A DNA stretch of 60,000 bases, taken from contig NC_092565.1 of NCBI RefSeq assembly GCF_037975245.1, positions 15,531,499 to 15,591,498 on the forward strand, given 5' to 3'. This DNA comes from Apostichopus japonicus. Its lineage: Eukaryota > Echinodermata > Holothuroidea > Aspidochirotida > Stichopodidae. The notes below the pieces were generated by a model. The model saw nothing but the letters and a program-made list of their open reading frames with translations, had not been told where the DNA came from and did no database searches. This document shows, piece by piece, positions 57,301 to 60,000 of the stretch. Positions within the stretch are counted from its first letter, which is position 1. Each line of letters opens with the position of its first letter. Position numbers and translations under genes: made by a program.

Positions 57301-60000
57301 ATTTTCTTTTGTGTAATGAAAAAATCCGGTTTCAGCCGGATTTTATCTGGCCGGATTTCATGTACTATCCGGCAAAATCCGGTTCCGGCCGGATCCAAAA
57401 ATTTGGATCCGGTGCATCCCTAGCTTCCACGCTGGTTACTTATTTCACAATCTTAGTACATAATTATATGTACAGAATGTATAAGAGGGCAATTCAGTGA
57501 GTTTGGTATCTCACCACAAACACTTTTATTGAACAATTGTTTGTGGACTACATAACACAAATATTCACACCCCACAGTGATAGACTCCATACTGAAACAG
57601 AACAGTATTTGTCCTATTATCAGTGGATTATTCACCTCACTGGACACTGTAACTATGTAGTTTGATATTAATTAACTTTTGTAGGGTTGCTTGTCTATTC
57701 AGCATTTGTCCTTGCATTCATATCCAAGTCACATTTTGCTTCATTCAACCTTTGACCTTTGTCCTCCATTCGGAAGGTTTTCAAGTCATTTGTCCCTATC
57801 ACAGTGAACTTTCCTACAAAATTTGAAGAGTATTCTTCTCTTTCATCCTACCATTACGGTCCCATAAATCTGTAGTACGGATAAAGCTAACATTAGTTTT
57901 GATCCGCCATCTCAGAAAGACAACAAAAAGAATCAGCCGAGTCAAACAAACTCGCGGGTGTACACACACTGGTTTTTCATCATTATGTGTAAATAAACAC
58001 TCTGTCAGAATTCTTGTTTTAGAAAACATGCAGAGACTGGCGTGCGTCCATTGGCTTCACCTACAGTGTAAGAAGTAAGGAAGTTAAGAATCTAGTGCCT
58101 TGGAATGGATGCTTTACAAAAACCTTTGATTCTACCTAGAGATTTGCTACAGCACTTCATACAGTTTCAACCAAATGCTGCTCTTTACTTGATTCTAGTC
58201 TAATTGTCCATTGAACTGAGCAGGAATAGAATTGAACATTGTTTGTTCATGATAGATAATTTATAACTATGATATGTAAATGCTTTCCTCAACAGGATCA
58301 TTCACACCTGATCTGCCCAAACCGATGGTTCCGACCTCGTCTAGACCTGTGAGTAATCTACAGCAAGGTCAATATGCAAACCTGTTACACATAACACCAA
58401 GTTATAGATCCCATCTTGTACTGTTTGTTAGCGCTATTCATTAATAGATCAAGAAGTCATCAAAAATCAGGGTTTGAGCTCTCAGTGGCCCGCCTTAATC
58501 AACAACCCAACATAATAAAGTTTGGGCTCACAGCTATAGCCCTAATCGATTACTAATCAAAACCAGGGTTGAGCAGTCAGCTGGCCCCAATCAAATAGGT
58601 CATCAAGATAAAGAGTGTAGGGCTCTCAGACCTTAATCAAGTGCATTGGACAGATTGATAATGTGAACTTTTATCATGGCTCGATTACAGGTTAGCCAGC
58701 AGTTAAAAAGATATCATGGAATCAACACCATTAGTCTATATGATAGAGATAACTGAACAATGTCCCCAAAACAGCTATGGAAAGTTGATGTCATTTGTGA
58801 GATATCACAGCTTTAACGGCTGAAGACTTGATCGAGTCTAAATACGACATCTTTAAGCAAGGTGTCTTTCAATTCTGTTTGGTTTTCTGTATTCATTACA
58901 ATGTCTATTTTCTGCAATTAAGCTGTATCATTATTCTCATTATGCATTTAAACACCCTTTTTGCATCATTAGAATTATTACAGATGCTTTACAATTTTCT
59001 CATTAGATGTTATTGAAAAAGCAAACATTTTACTTGCCCGTTCTTACCAGTAAAACATTTTTCTGACATTTTACTGGCCCGGGGCCATCGGGCCAGTGGT
59101 AGTGTTGAGTTTTTGTGAAAATCTGATTTTTCTCTCAAAAATCTGATTTTTTTAGAATATTCAGTCTGTTCTTTTGTGTCAAGAGGTTGGCATTTCTGAC
59201 AAAGGCCTCTATCATGTAAGCTAAACACAATGGTTGGATCTGTGTCTCTTCTGAGATAATGAGAAGGCATATTTACTTGGTGTATACTCATTGGAAAGCA
59301 CAGGGAAAGTTATAGCATTGTGCTCCCTGAAAAACTGTCATTATGGAAACTTGGTCACCCAATATGAGAAAATTGTTCTTGTAAACAGTTATACAAACAT
59401 TTTGATAAAAATTGTGACTTTTTGCTTCATCAAAAATAAGTATATCTCTTGCATTATTTTGGACAATCTTTACAGATTCTTTCCCCCTCCTTTACTTTCA
59501 AAATTGAAACAGAGTCCCCCCCCCAAAAACACCCCAGGGTGATCAGACTCTATTGGCTGGTCAATCAAATAAAATCCGTAGTTATTTGTGTTTTTCCTTT
59601 GGGGACCTCATGAATGATGCAAATTAATTGCTGCTTGGATAATGCAAAGTTAAAGAACAAGGGATGTAGTGTTTTTCCTATAAATTATTTTGTATGAGAT
59701 TTATGTTCTTTTGTTTTTTTTTAAAACATGAATCAGACTGGAGGTATATTTGAAAGTATTGATGTCAGTCGACCATTAAAGGCTACTACATTTTACCATC
59801 TGGCAATATTTCATGGCAGAATTGATTATAAGAGAAGAGAATGGTTCTACATTTTCCAGTATTTTTCAGAAAAAATTCTTGACATGGTTCATCTTGTATC
59901 ACAGGTATCGAGAGTTAATGAAAACAGTATGTCCGGCTGTGATTGGTTCCACGAAACTCTCTCACGAGACGAAGCGACCACCGCATTGCAAAAATACCGT
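428..60000 (+). CDS. LCP2-like: SLP-76/BLNK-family SAM-SH2 adaptor gene, 22 exons, partial at both ends
   Basis: Seen: 22 exons with consensus GT-AG borders join in consistent phase to 544 codons without a stop. Residues about 38-109 form a SAM domain (tryptophan start, DV pair, helix with IDGKIL, final helix LWQEIKKL). Residues 118-317 are acidic and contain YIAP, YLAP, YVVP, YLPP and YETP tyrosine motifs plus PxxPxR SH3 ligands (PPIPSR, PDLPPR). Residues 318-512 are rich in proline, serine and threonine. Residues from about 525 begin an SH2 domain (CDWFHETLSRDEATTAL). Known: this order is that of LCP2; BLNK and CLNK share the tyrosine/proline region and SH2. Such proteins are cytosolic scaffolds phosphorylated by Syk/ZAP-70-type kinases. 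Inferred: a one-to-one or pro-orthologue of the vertebrate LCP2/BLNK family. The start codon, the SH2 FLVR arginine and the 3' end lie outside the window. Other SAM/SH2 adaptors are less likely because of the YxxP array. Confidence 0.87.
1242..1265. repeat. poly-C homopolymer
   Basis: A run of about 23 C; its length is likely to be polymorphic or error-prone. Confidence 0.9.
3470..4940. repeat. complex tandem array with higher-order structure
   Basis: About 1.5 kb of repeats, each beginning with GTCAGCTAATAGTCTGTTGT followed by a TATTTATTTA tract and, in some units, a CATGCCACACTATAAGTGTA segment. Unit length varies (about 45-110 bp). Blocks of several units recur, for example near 3640, 4130 and 4315, so the array has grown by duplicating multi-unit blocks. 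Confidence 0.9.
7340..7830 (-). mobile_element. non-LTR retrotransposon 3' end, decayed
   Basis: Read on the minus strand, about 7594-7800 encodes the C-terminal tail typical of LINE reverse-transcriptase ORFs (TGPRFWNTLDNQ, then SQLHFKTQLKRSLLNKHV and a stop at 7594-7596), interrupted upstream by in-frame stops. The AT-rich part to about 7340 is the likely 3' UTR. It is a 5'-truncated, dead copy; the clade is uncertain. Confidence 0.7.
8600..9240. repeat. tandem repeat of about 77 bp, interrupted
   Basis: Copies starting near 9011, 9088 and 9164 share GTTACTGAAATGCCTAATGT and the GTCAGTAGAGAG segment. A related partial copy (ATGAACAGCTCTACACGTTT) lies just left of the inserted MITE at 8669, so the MITE landed inside the array. 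Confidence 0.75.
8669..9011. mobile_element. hAT-like MITE with perfect 8-bp target duplication
   Basis: 343 bp. The ends CAGTGGCGTAGGAA and TTCCTACACCCTTG are imperfect inverted repeats. The flanks AGTGTTAC (8661-8668) and AGTGTTAC (9012-9019) are an exact 8-bp duplication, as made by hAT transposases. No transposase is encoded. The 3' part has long G and C runs. Confidence 0.85.
11285..11350 (+). CDS. LCP2-like: exon 2: residues 51-72, SAM core
   Basis: 66 nt, acceptor TTTCAG, donor AGT/GTAAGT, phase 0 on both sides, so it could be skipped in frame. It encodes IDVGEAHALAMWQEAIDGKI followed by LS. The A(I/F)xGKxL pattern is the conserved centre of SAM domains. Confidence 0.92.
11423..11807. 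mobile_element. hAT-like MITE, GCGCCACC-core family
   Basis: 385 bp with ends CAGTGGCGGA and TCCGCCACTG (exact inverted repeats), flanked by CCATTGAA and CCATTGTA (7 of 8 match). The inside carries the shared core GAGCGCCACC with GGTTGGCGCAGAGCGTACAG, also found at 13420-13510, 21040-21090 and 53740-53790. Non-autonomous. Confidence 0.85.
12527..12815 (+). mobile_element. tRNA-derived SINE
   Basis: The head has an A box TGGCCGAGTGGG (12537) and a degenerate B box GGCTTCAATCC (12599). About 200 bp of body follow, then an (ATT)n/ATAC-rich tail at 12800-12830. The head does not continue into a 3' tRNA acceptor stem, so this is a SINE and not a tRNA gene. Confidence 0.8.
13270..13564. mobile_element. 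hAT-like MITE with perfect 8-bp target duplication
   Basis: 295 bp. The ends CAGGTGCGTAGCCA and TGGCTACGCACCTG are exact inverted repeats, and GCTCATAG occurs on both sides (13262-13269 and 13565-13572). The family core lies in the opposite orientation to that at 11423. No transposase. Confidence 0.9.
18191..18486. repeat. direct duplication, period 160 bp
   Basis: Two nearly identical copies starting ATATAGGGGTAATCTCTCCT at 18191 and 18351, differing by a few substitutions; a recent tandem duplication of intronic sequence. Confidence 0.9.
18669..19057 (+). mobile_element. non-LTR retrotransposon 3' end with 3' stem-loop
   Basis: 18669-18782 encodes a LINE ORF2 C terminus (IRAIKMWNNLQDNVKN, then YSVFKRNLQ, stop at 18780-18782). 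The 3' UTR contains a stem formed by GTCTCCTA and TAGGAGAC near 18960-19000 and ends in AATAAATATACAAATATAC tail repeats. 5'-truncated copy. Confidence 0.78.
20144..20202 (+). CDS. LCP2-like: exon 3: residues 73-91, SAM C-terminal half
   Basis: 59 nt, acceptor TATCTTTAG, donor AG/GTAACA, ends in phase 2. It encodes AMRKRQLHDICKTLSREKT, matching the SAM segment before the last helix. Confidence 0.9.
20280..21885. repeat. 42-bp minisatellite, split by a MITE
   Basis: Unit begins ATCCAAGGATCAACCTGCAA and ends CCACCTGATTGC. Four full copies run from 20447 to the MITE and 14 more from 21271 to about 21870. Older degenerate units lie at 20280-20446, and related sequence reappears after the foldback element (23080-23150). 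Because 42 is a multiple of three, both strands read open over long distances; these frames are not genes. Confidence 0.95.
20623..21270. mobile_element. hAT-like MITE inserted in the 42-bp array
   Basis: 648 bp. The ends CAAGGGCGGCGGAA and TTCCGCCGCCCTTG are exact inverted repeats, and ATCCAAGG flanks it on both sides (20615-20622, 21271-21278). The flank is also the first eight bases of the array unit, so removal restores a continuous array. It carries the GAGCGGAGCGCCACC core at 21037-21090. Confidence 0.9.
21896..23074. mobile_element. foldback-type element with arms of about 300-350 bp
   Basis: The left end GGCCATCAGTCTCAAATCG and right end CGATTTGAGACTGATGGCC are exact inverted repeats. 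Each arm is filled with variants of CGATTTAAATCGACATATAC in both orientations (left about 21900-22250, right about 22790-23074). The central part has its own inverted pair GTCACCTGACAAGGC (near 22310) and GCCTTGTCAGGTGAC (near 22765). No coding capacity is seen. The target duplication is unclear; a 3-bp CTG is possible. Confidence 0.82.
23297..23353 (+). CDS. LCP2-like: exon 4: residues 92-110, last SAM helix
   Basis: 57 nt, acceptor TTTTGCAG, donor ATT/GTAAGT, phase 2 both sides, skippable in frame. It encodes STLWQEIKKLQKQGRKSSL; LWQEIKKL is the terminal SAM helix. An internal GT at 23334 (CAAG/GTAGAA) is a weaker alternative donor that would shift the frame. Confidence 0.88.
23354..25165 (+). 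other. LCP2-like: intron 4 (1.8 kb)
   Basis: Phase-2 intron with one TTAA-flanked MITE (24732-25064). Nothing else was recognised. Confidence 0.75.
24732..25064. mobile_element. TTAA-flanked MITE (piggyBac-like)
   Basis: 333 bp. The ends AGGGGTATTCCA and TGGAATATCCCT match at 11 of 12 as inverted repeats, with TTAA on each side (24728-24731, 25065-25068). TTAA targets are typical of piggyBac, but TA-target elements cannot be excluded because the flank is palindromic. Confidence 0.7.
25166..25215 (+). CDS. LCP2-like: exon 5: residues 111-127, basic linker and first tyrosine
   Basis: 50 nt, acceptor ACTTCAG, donor ACG/GTAAGT, phase 2 in and 1 out. It encodes FGKKGKPTPITPDYPGD: a short basic patch followed by DYPGD, the first candidate phosphotyrosine. 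Confidence 0.85.
25216..26743 (+). other. LCP2-like: intron 5 (1.5 kb)
   Basis: Phase-1 intron. No gene or classifiable repeat is seen, apart from a G-rich patch at 25970-26015. Confidence 0.7.
26744..26767 (+). CDS. LCP2-like: exon 6: 24-nt microexon, residues 128-135
   Basis: Acceptor TTTTTCCAG, donor ACT/GTAAGT, phase 1 both sides. It encodes GEKRRSMY and places a tyrosine at the junction with exon 7 (SMYYSF). In-frame skipping is possible. Confidence 0.78.
27618..27770. repeat. CTATA / CTGTG simple repeat
   Basis: Five-base ACTAT/ACTGT units, with GTGCTGTGCA variants at the left end. Confidence 0.9.
28399..29196. mobile_element. TTAA-flanked MITE with internal tandem duplication
   Basis: 798 bp. 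The ends AGCAGCATTTTGCGT and ACGCAAAATGCTGCT are exact 15-bp inverted repeats next to TTAA on both sides (28395-28398, 29197-29200). The right half is duplicated: both copies contain GAATTCAAACTAGTGG, ACTCGCTAATTAACG and CGCAAAATGCT, about 230-240 bp apart. piggyBac-like by target site; no transposase. Confidence 0.78.
29876..30127. repeat. degenerate 21-bp tandem repeat
   Basis: About 12 copies of a unit like TTCAAGTACTTCTTGTACTA with substitutions. The open frame across it is a repeat artefact. Confidence 0.85.
30708..30745 (+). CDS. LCP2-like: exon 7: residues 136-148, acidic
   Basis: 38 nt, acceptor TTCGTCAG, donor GAG/GTAAGA, phase 1 in and 0 out. It encodes YSFDSDSDFDSLE, an acidic serine-rich stretch like the acidic N-terminal region of SLP-76; the SDSD run is a possible casein kinase 2 target. 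Confidence 0.87.
30746..31571 (+). other. LCP2-like: intron 7 (0.8 kb)
   Basis: Phase-0 intron, about one third of it a Deu-type SINE on the minus strand. Confidence 0.8.
31058..31352 (-). mobile_element. Deu-type SINE, minus strand
   Basis: On the minus strand the element starts GAGGTCGTTGTGGTCAAGTG with an A box TGGTCAAGTGG (31332-31342) and a near-consensus B box GGTTCGAGCCC (31288-31298). After the head comes CCTTGGGCAAGGCAC (31251-31265), which resembles the Deu domain conserved between SINEs of vertebrates and sea urchin. The match is from recognition, not alignment. Confidence 0.8.
31572..31599 (+). CDS. LCP2-like: exon 8: 28-nt microexon, residues 149-157
   Basis: Acceptor CGTGCAG, donor AAG/GTAAGA, phase 0 in and 1 out. 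It encodes EDEVDVNTE, continuing the acidic segment. Confidence 0.8.
31600..35009 (+). other. LCP2-like: intron 8 (3.4 kb)
   Basis: Phase-1 intron. It contains a short inverted-repeat element at 33982-34122; the remainder shows no gene or clear repeat. Confidence 0.7.
33982..34122. repeat. short inverted-repeat element (possible ribozyme remnant)
   Basis: AGTTGGTCTGACGTTTC near 33993 pairs with GAAACGTCAGGCCAACT near 34096 across about 85 bp. Inside the right arm, GATCCTGCTAGGATC forms a small hairpin just before GAAAC. The layout resembles a type III hammerhead ribozyme, but the CUGAUGA box is not intact (CAGAAGA). MITE-like by appearance. Confidence 0.55.
35010..35036 (+). CDS. LCP2-like: exon 9: 27-nt microexon, residues 158-166
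   Basis: Acceptor with a good pyrimidine tract (TCTGTTGTTTAG), donor AAG/GTATGT. It enters and leaves in phase 1, exactly what is needed between exons 8 and 10, and encodes VYKSFISNQ with no stop. Chance agreement of such a short exon is possible, so it is less certain than its neighbours; it may be alternatively spliced. Confidence 0.58.
35037..35183 (+). other. LCP2-like: intron 9 (147 nt)
   Basis: Short phase-1 intron ending in a long pyrimidine tract and TTTACAG. Confidence 0.55.
35184..35203 (+). CDS. LCP2-like: exon 10: 20-nt microexon, residues 167-173
   Basis: Acceptor TTTACAG preceded by a strong pyrimidine tract, donor CTG/GTAAGT, phase 1 in and 0 out. It encodes DMNHTSL. Confidence 0.7.
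36290..37640. repeat. degenerate tandem array, higher-order period about 180-190 bp
   Basis: GACATCAGTCTAAATTACAG recurs near 36458, 36660 and 36838, with intervening GTTACACCTTTGTAGCACCA units about 50 bp long. The array resumes at 37586 after the inserted MITE. Confidence 0.82.
37036..37585. mobile_element. PIF/Harbinger-like MITE with TTA target duplication
   Basis: 550 bp. The ends GGGTGCTTTTACACTA and TAGTGTAAGAGCACCC match at all but one position, and the inverted repeat continues through ATCCGGATCAGATC for about 31 bp in total. TTA lies on each side (37033-37035, 37586-37588), the target preferred by PIF/Harbinger. Inserted in a tandem array; no transposase. Confidence 0.83.
38410..38460 (+). 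CDS. LCP2-like: exon 11: residues 174-190, charged helix
   Basis: 51 nt, acceptor CATGACAG, donor GAG/GTGATA, phase 0 both sides, skippable in frame. It encodes PDLLKERLKEFKAQQEE, a strongly helical charged segment that may form a short coiled coil. The donor is weaker than the others. Confidence 0.78.
38461..43033 (+). other. LCP2-like: intron 11 (4.6 kb)
   Basis: Phase-0, very AT-rich intron with an (AT)n run at 39238-39299. Several stretches (39410-39800, 40320-40640) look like worn LINE 3' UTR debris, but I could not find a diagnostic motif. Confidence 0.65.
39238..39299. repeat. (AT)n microsatellite
   Basis: About 30 uninterrupted AT units. Confidence 0.97.
43034..43079 (+). CDS. LCP2-like: exon 12: residues 191-205, YIAP motif
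   Basis: 46 nt, acceptor TTCATGAAG after a long pyrimidine tract, donor CAAG/GTAACA, phase 0 in and 1 out. It encodes MNNDPELYIAPDDNQ; acidic residues around YIAP make a typical kinase and SH2-ligand site. Confidence 0.82.
43080..44134 (+). other. LCP2-like: intron 12 (1.05 kb)
   Basis: Phase-1 intron; no feature seen beyond splice signals. Confidence 0.75.
44135..44179 (+). CDS. LCP2-like: exon 13: residues 206-220, acidic tyrosine
   Basis: 45 nt, acceptor ATGTTCAG, donor CAG/GTAGGA, phase 1 both sides, skippable in frame. It encodes GPQDEYEEFDGAEVP with a tyrosine in a strongly acidic setting (DEYEEF). Confidence 0.88.
44180..44593 (+). other. LCP2-like: intron 13 (414 nt)
   Basis: Phase-1 intron; nothing else recognised. 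Confidence 0.8.
44594..44667 (+). CDS. LCP2-like: exon 14: residues 221-245, YLAP and SH3 ligand
   Basis: 74 nt, acceptor TTTCTAG, donor CTG/GTAAGT, phase 1 in and 0 out. It encodes ENNYLAPPNDDD followed by APPPIPSRVPLNL. YLAP is a candidate phosphotyrosine site, and PPIPSR fits the class II SH3 ligand PxxPxR. Confidence 0.92.
44690..44896. repeat. G-rich tandem repeat
   Basis: About six alternating units built on CACCAAGGGGAAAGAGTCCA and CCATTGGGGTGCAGGGG, directly after the exon 14 donor. G triplets here can act as intronic splicing enhancers (known in general, not shown here). Confidence 0.85.
45105..45196. other. near-perfect long hairpin (arms 43 nt)
   Basis: CCTAGCTAATATAGCATCTC at 45105 is the reverse complement of the right arm ending at 45196. 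Pairing continues through TTTGTTCAAGG and AATATCTGA, with a single mismatch that becomes a G-U pair in RNA, and a loop of about 6 nt. It could be a young inverted duplication or a transcript-borne hairpin precursor. Confidence 0.85.
45252..45345. repeat. TGCATA-rich tandem repeat
   Basis: Repeated ATATGCATTGCATATATTGC units of about 20 bp. Confidence 0.88.
45898..45914 (+). CDS. LCP2-like: exon 15: 17-nt microexon, residues 246-250
   Basis: Acceptor CTCCTATAG after a long pyrimidine tract, donor GG/GTAAGT, phase 0 in and 2 out. It encodes DSPRL plus two bases of a glycine codon. Exons 15 and 16 together total 105 nt, so they would have to be skipped as a pair. Confidence 0.75.
45915..46350 (+). 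other. LCP2-like: intron 15 (436 nt)
   Basis: Phase-2 intron; nothing else recognised. Confidence 0.75.
46351..46438 (+). CDS. LCP2-like: exon 16: residues 251-280, SH3 ligand and acidic tail
   Basis: 88 nt, acceptor TTCCTTGTAG, donor GAG/GTAAGC, phase 2 in and 0 out. It encodes GAPDLPPRPGASPSRSPQ followed by RRNPPPPDSEEE. PDLPPR is a class II SH3 ligand and RSPQRR gives a basic serine-proline patch. Confidence 0.92.
46673..47370. repeat. 62-bp minisatellite, about 11 copies
   Basis: Units begin GGATTCTGTGATGGATGTAT and include ATATCACAGTGTGACAGATG. Starts at 46799, 46861, 46923 and 46985 give a 62-bp period, with some 63-bp variants carrying GATTGTTGAATG. Edge copies are diverged. Confidence 0.95.
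47502..47519 (+). CDS. candidate 18-nt microexon (VLIFPP)
   Basis: A strong acceptor (GTTATTTTATAG) and a good donor (CCG/GTAAGC) frame 18 nt that read VLIFPP in phase 0 on both sides, the phase of this intron. The hydrophobic sequence is unlike its acidic neighbours, so this may be chance; not counted in the 22-exon model. Confidence 0.25.
49908..49938 (+). CDS. LCP2-like: exon 17: 31-nt microexon, YVVP motif
   Basis: Acceptor TTTCTACAG, donor CAAG/GTATGT, phase 0 in and 1 out. It encodes EEDYVVPLEQ (residues 281-290). A DYVVP tyrosine followed by acidic residues closely resembles one of the BLNK phosphotyrosine sites (from memory). Confidence 0.88.
50385..52555. mobile_element. TA-flanked transposon-like element (Tc1/mariner or pogo type)
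   Basis: 2171 bp. The ends CAGTACCGCTCACGTATAAC and GTTATACGTGAGCGGTACTG are exact inverted repeats next to TA on each side (50383-50384, 52556-52557). Both ends carry subterminal TCTACGCGG and TATACG repeats. No transposase is seen on either strand; the middle has a CpG-rich patch (about 51160-51380) and an unexplained ORF near the right end. Confidence 0.8.
52135..52590 (+). CDS. unrecognised ORF inside the TA-flanked element
   Basis: 151 codons from ATG. The first 105 or so residues have balanced, protein-like composition with a lysine-rich stretch (LQLKKKSGKE) and DEYHNLNYDV. The last 40 or so are a translation of the subterminal repeats and terminal inverted repeat, running past the element border. 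I do not recognise a family. It may be a captured host gene fragment or chance. Confidence 0.25.
   Translation: MLPTIQSKLILSGTKPLQLKKKSGKETLNRNPINENQLSSMPANTVPVSLLLLDEYHNLNYDVRNGCFKHLTNSFGDFNPYSLSTIAFPAYKLVQGLYAVSTRRLRGNLFVNKFIRDCTCLYIFIRFCARTHVQLYVSGTVHKHDFFPCHI
52617..52663 (+). CDS. LCP2-like: exon 18: residues 291-306, YLPP motif
   Basis: 47 nt, acceptor TTTTCTACCTAG, donor GAT/GTGAGT, phase 1 in and 0 out. It encodes VVEDLYLPPKGPEADD with the tyrosine motif YLPP in an acidic setting. Confidence 0.9.
52664..53059 (+). other. LCP2-like: intron 18 (396 nt)
   Basis: Phase-0 intron; nothing else recognised. Confidence 0.8.
53060..53093 (+). CDS. LCP2-like: exon 19: 34-nt exon, YETP motif
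   Basis: Acceptor TTTCTTCTAG, donor AATG/GTAAGA, phase 0 in and 1 out. It encodes YNEMYETPNQN (residues 307-317). YETP fits the YExP pattern of the SLP-76 and BLNK sites that bind Vav, Nck and Tec-kinase SH2 domains. Confidence 0.9.
53671..53870. mobile_element. truncated hAT-like MITE, GCGCCACC-core family
   Basis: Begins with a family-type terminus CAGTGGCATAGCTAGGA and carries the core GAGCGGAGCGCCACC with GGAGCGTACAGAG (53751-53790). No matching right terminus or target duplication was found, so the right border is approximate. Confidence 0.65.
54310..54970 (-). mobile_element. non-LTR retrotransposon reverse-transcriptase fragment
   Basis: Read on the minus strand it encodes the end of a LINE reverse transcriptase: LLIDDKLSFKQHINDLCN, then YYSLVCSKISYGVEIYG, PLQILQNRMLKTITF and LHKDLGIIKV. 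After a frameshift comes YKTWKVLPNDIKN and a tail. The YSLVxSxxSYGxxIWG and LQxLQNR motifs are typical of CR1/Jockey-group elements. Parts are deleted and the frame is broken; it is not active. Confidence 0.85.
55179..55709 (+). CDS. LCP2-like: exon 20: residues 318-494, proline-rich region
   Basis: 531 nt, acceptor TCTCTTTCAG, donor CCAA/GTAAGT, phase 1 both sides. About 177 residues very rich in proline, serine and threonine, for example LLPKPPMPKAPNKP, TQPPLPPSNLDRP, SSGPQPPKPATP, PTSPKRTISPRAAPPLP and NPLPPRHPSLPS. There are no tyrosines; it carries many SH3-ligand cores plus repeated SP/TP sites. It corresponds to the proline-rich region of SLP-76/BLNK that holds Grb2/GADS and PLC-gamma SH3 sites. 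Without an intron, and symmetric in phase, it could be skipped as a block. Confidence 0.93.
55710..58295 (+). other. LCP2-like: intron 20 (2.6 kb)
   Basis: Phase-1 intron, more than half of it a hAT-like element (55993-57422). Nothing gene-like in 57430-58295. Confidence 0.75.
55993..57422. mobile_element. hAT-like element with CCGG-rich subterminal palindromes
   Basis: 1430 bp. The ends TAGGGATGCACCGGAT and ATCCGGTGCATCCCTA are exact inverted repeats. The flanks GCTTGCAC (55985-55992) and GCTTCCAC (57423-57430) match at 7 of 8. Both ends are packed with ATCCGGCCGGAT-type palindromes, while the middle is AT-rich with no transposase. Probably a non-autonomous derivative. Confidence 0.83.
58296..58348 (+). 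CDS. LCP2-like: exon 21: residues 495-512, proline linker
   Basis: 53 nt, acceptor CCTCAACAG, donor CCT/GTGAGT, phase 1 in and 0 out. It encodes RSFTPDLPKPMVPTSSRP, the end of the proline-rich region before the SH2 domain. Confidence 0.9.
58349..59904 (+). other. LCP2-like: intron 21 (1.6 kb)
   Basis: Phase-0 intron. A GC-richer patch at 59025-59110 (TGGCCCGGGGCCATCGGGCC) looks like part of a dispersed repeat; nothing else recognised. Confidence 0.72.
59905..60000 (+). CDS. LCP2-like: exon 22 (partial): residues 513-544, start of SH2 domain
   Basis: Acceptor GTATCACAG, phase 0, open to the window edge. It encodes VSRVNENSMSG followed by CDWFHETLSRDEATTALQKYR. W-F/Y-x-x-x-L-S-R-x-E-A-x-x-A-L is the classical SH2 beta-A/alpha-A start. 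The FLVR arginine and the rest of the domain lie beyond the window. Confidence 0.93.

Noticed and set aside
59010-59291. 93-codon minus-strand ORF containing LARWPRASKMSEK
   Set aside because: Translation of a GC-richer dispersed repeat patch; no domain and no splice context.

Overview
The window looks like a stretch of a metazoan nuclear genome: AT-rich, intron-dominated, with GT-AG introns, tRNA-derived SINEs, decayed non-LTR retrotransposon ends, many MITEs and minisatellites. A Deu-type SINE together with an LCP2/BLNK-type adaptor gene suggests a deuterostome invertebrate. An echinoderm is my best guess, but this is inference and not shown by any single marker.

One host gene on the + strand occupies essentially the whole window and is cut at both ends. 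I assembled 22 small exons whose reading phases agree at every junction, giving 544 codons with no stop. The product has the order SAM domain, acidic tyrosine-motif region, long proline-rich region, start of a C-terminal SH2 domain. This is the architecture of the SLP-76 (LCP2)/BLNK adaptors, which link tyrosine kinases to PLC-gamma, Vav and Nck in immunoreceptor signalling. The SAM domain is spread over about 23 kb (exons at 428-579, 11285-11350, 20144-20202, 23297-23353). The tyrosine region (25166-53093) is built from many exons of 17-88 nt, several bearing one YxxP-type motif each. One 531-nt exon (55179-55709) encodes the proline-rich part. The SH2 begins at 59905 and runs off the window. 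No second host gene was recognised on either strand.

The introns carry most of the other content. Intron 1 has a higher-order tandem array (3470-4940), a LINE 3' end and a hAT-like MITE. Intron 2 has two more hAT-like MITEs, a SINE, a 160-bp duplication and a LINE 3' end. Intron 3 has a 42-bp minisatellite split by a MITE with perfect 8-bp target duplication and by a 1.2-kb foldback element. Later introns hold two TTAA-flanked MITEs, a Deu-SINE, a short inverted-repeat element, a PIF/Harbinger-like MITE inside a tandem array, a near-perfect 92-nt hairpin, a 62-bp minisatellite, a 2.2-kb TA-flanked element with an unexplained ORF, a LINE reverse-transcriptase fragment and a 1.4-kb hAT-like element. 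Most other open frames are shadows of exons or of repeats whose unit is a multiple of three.
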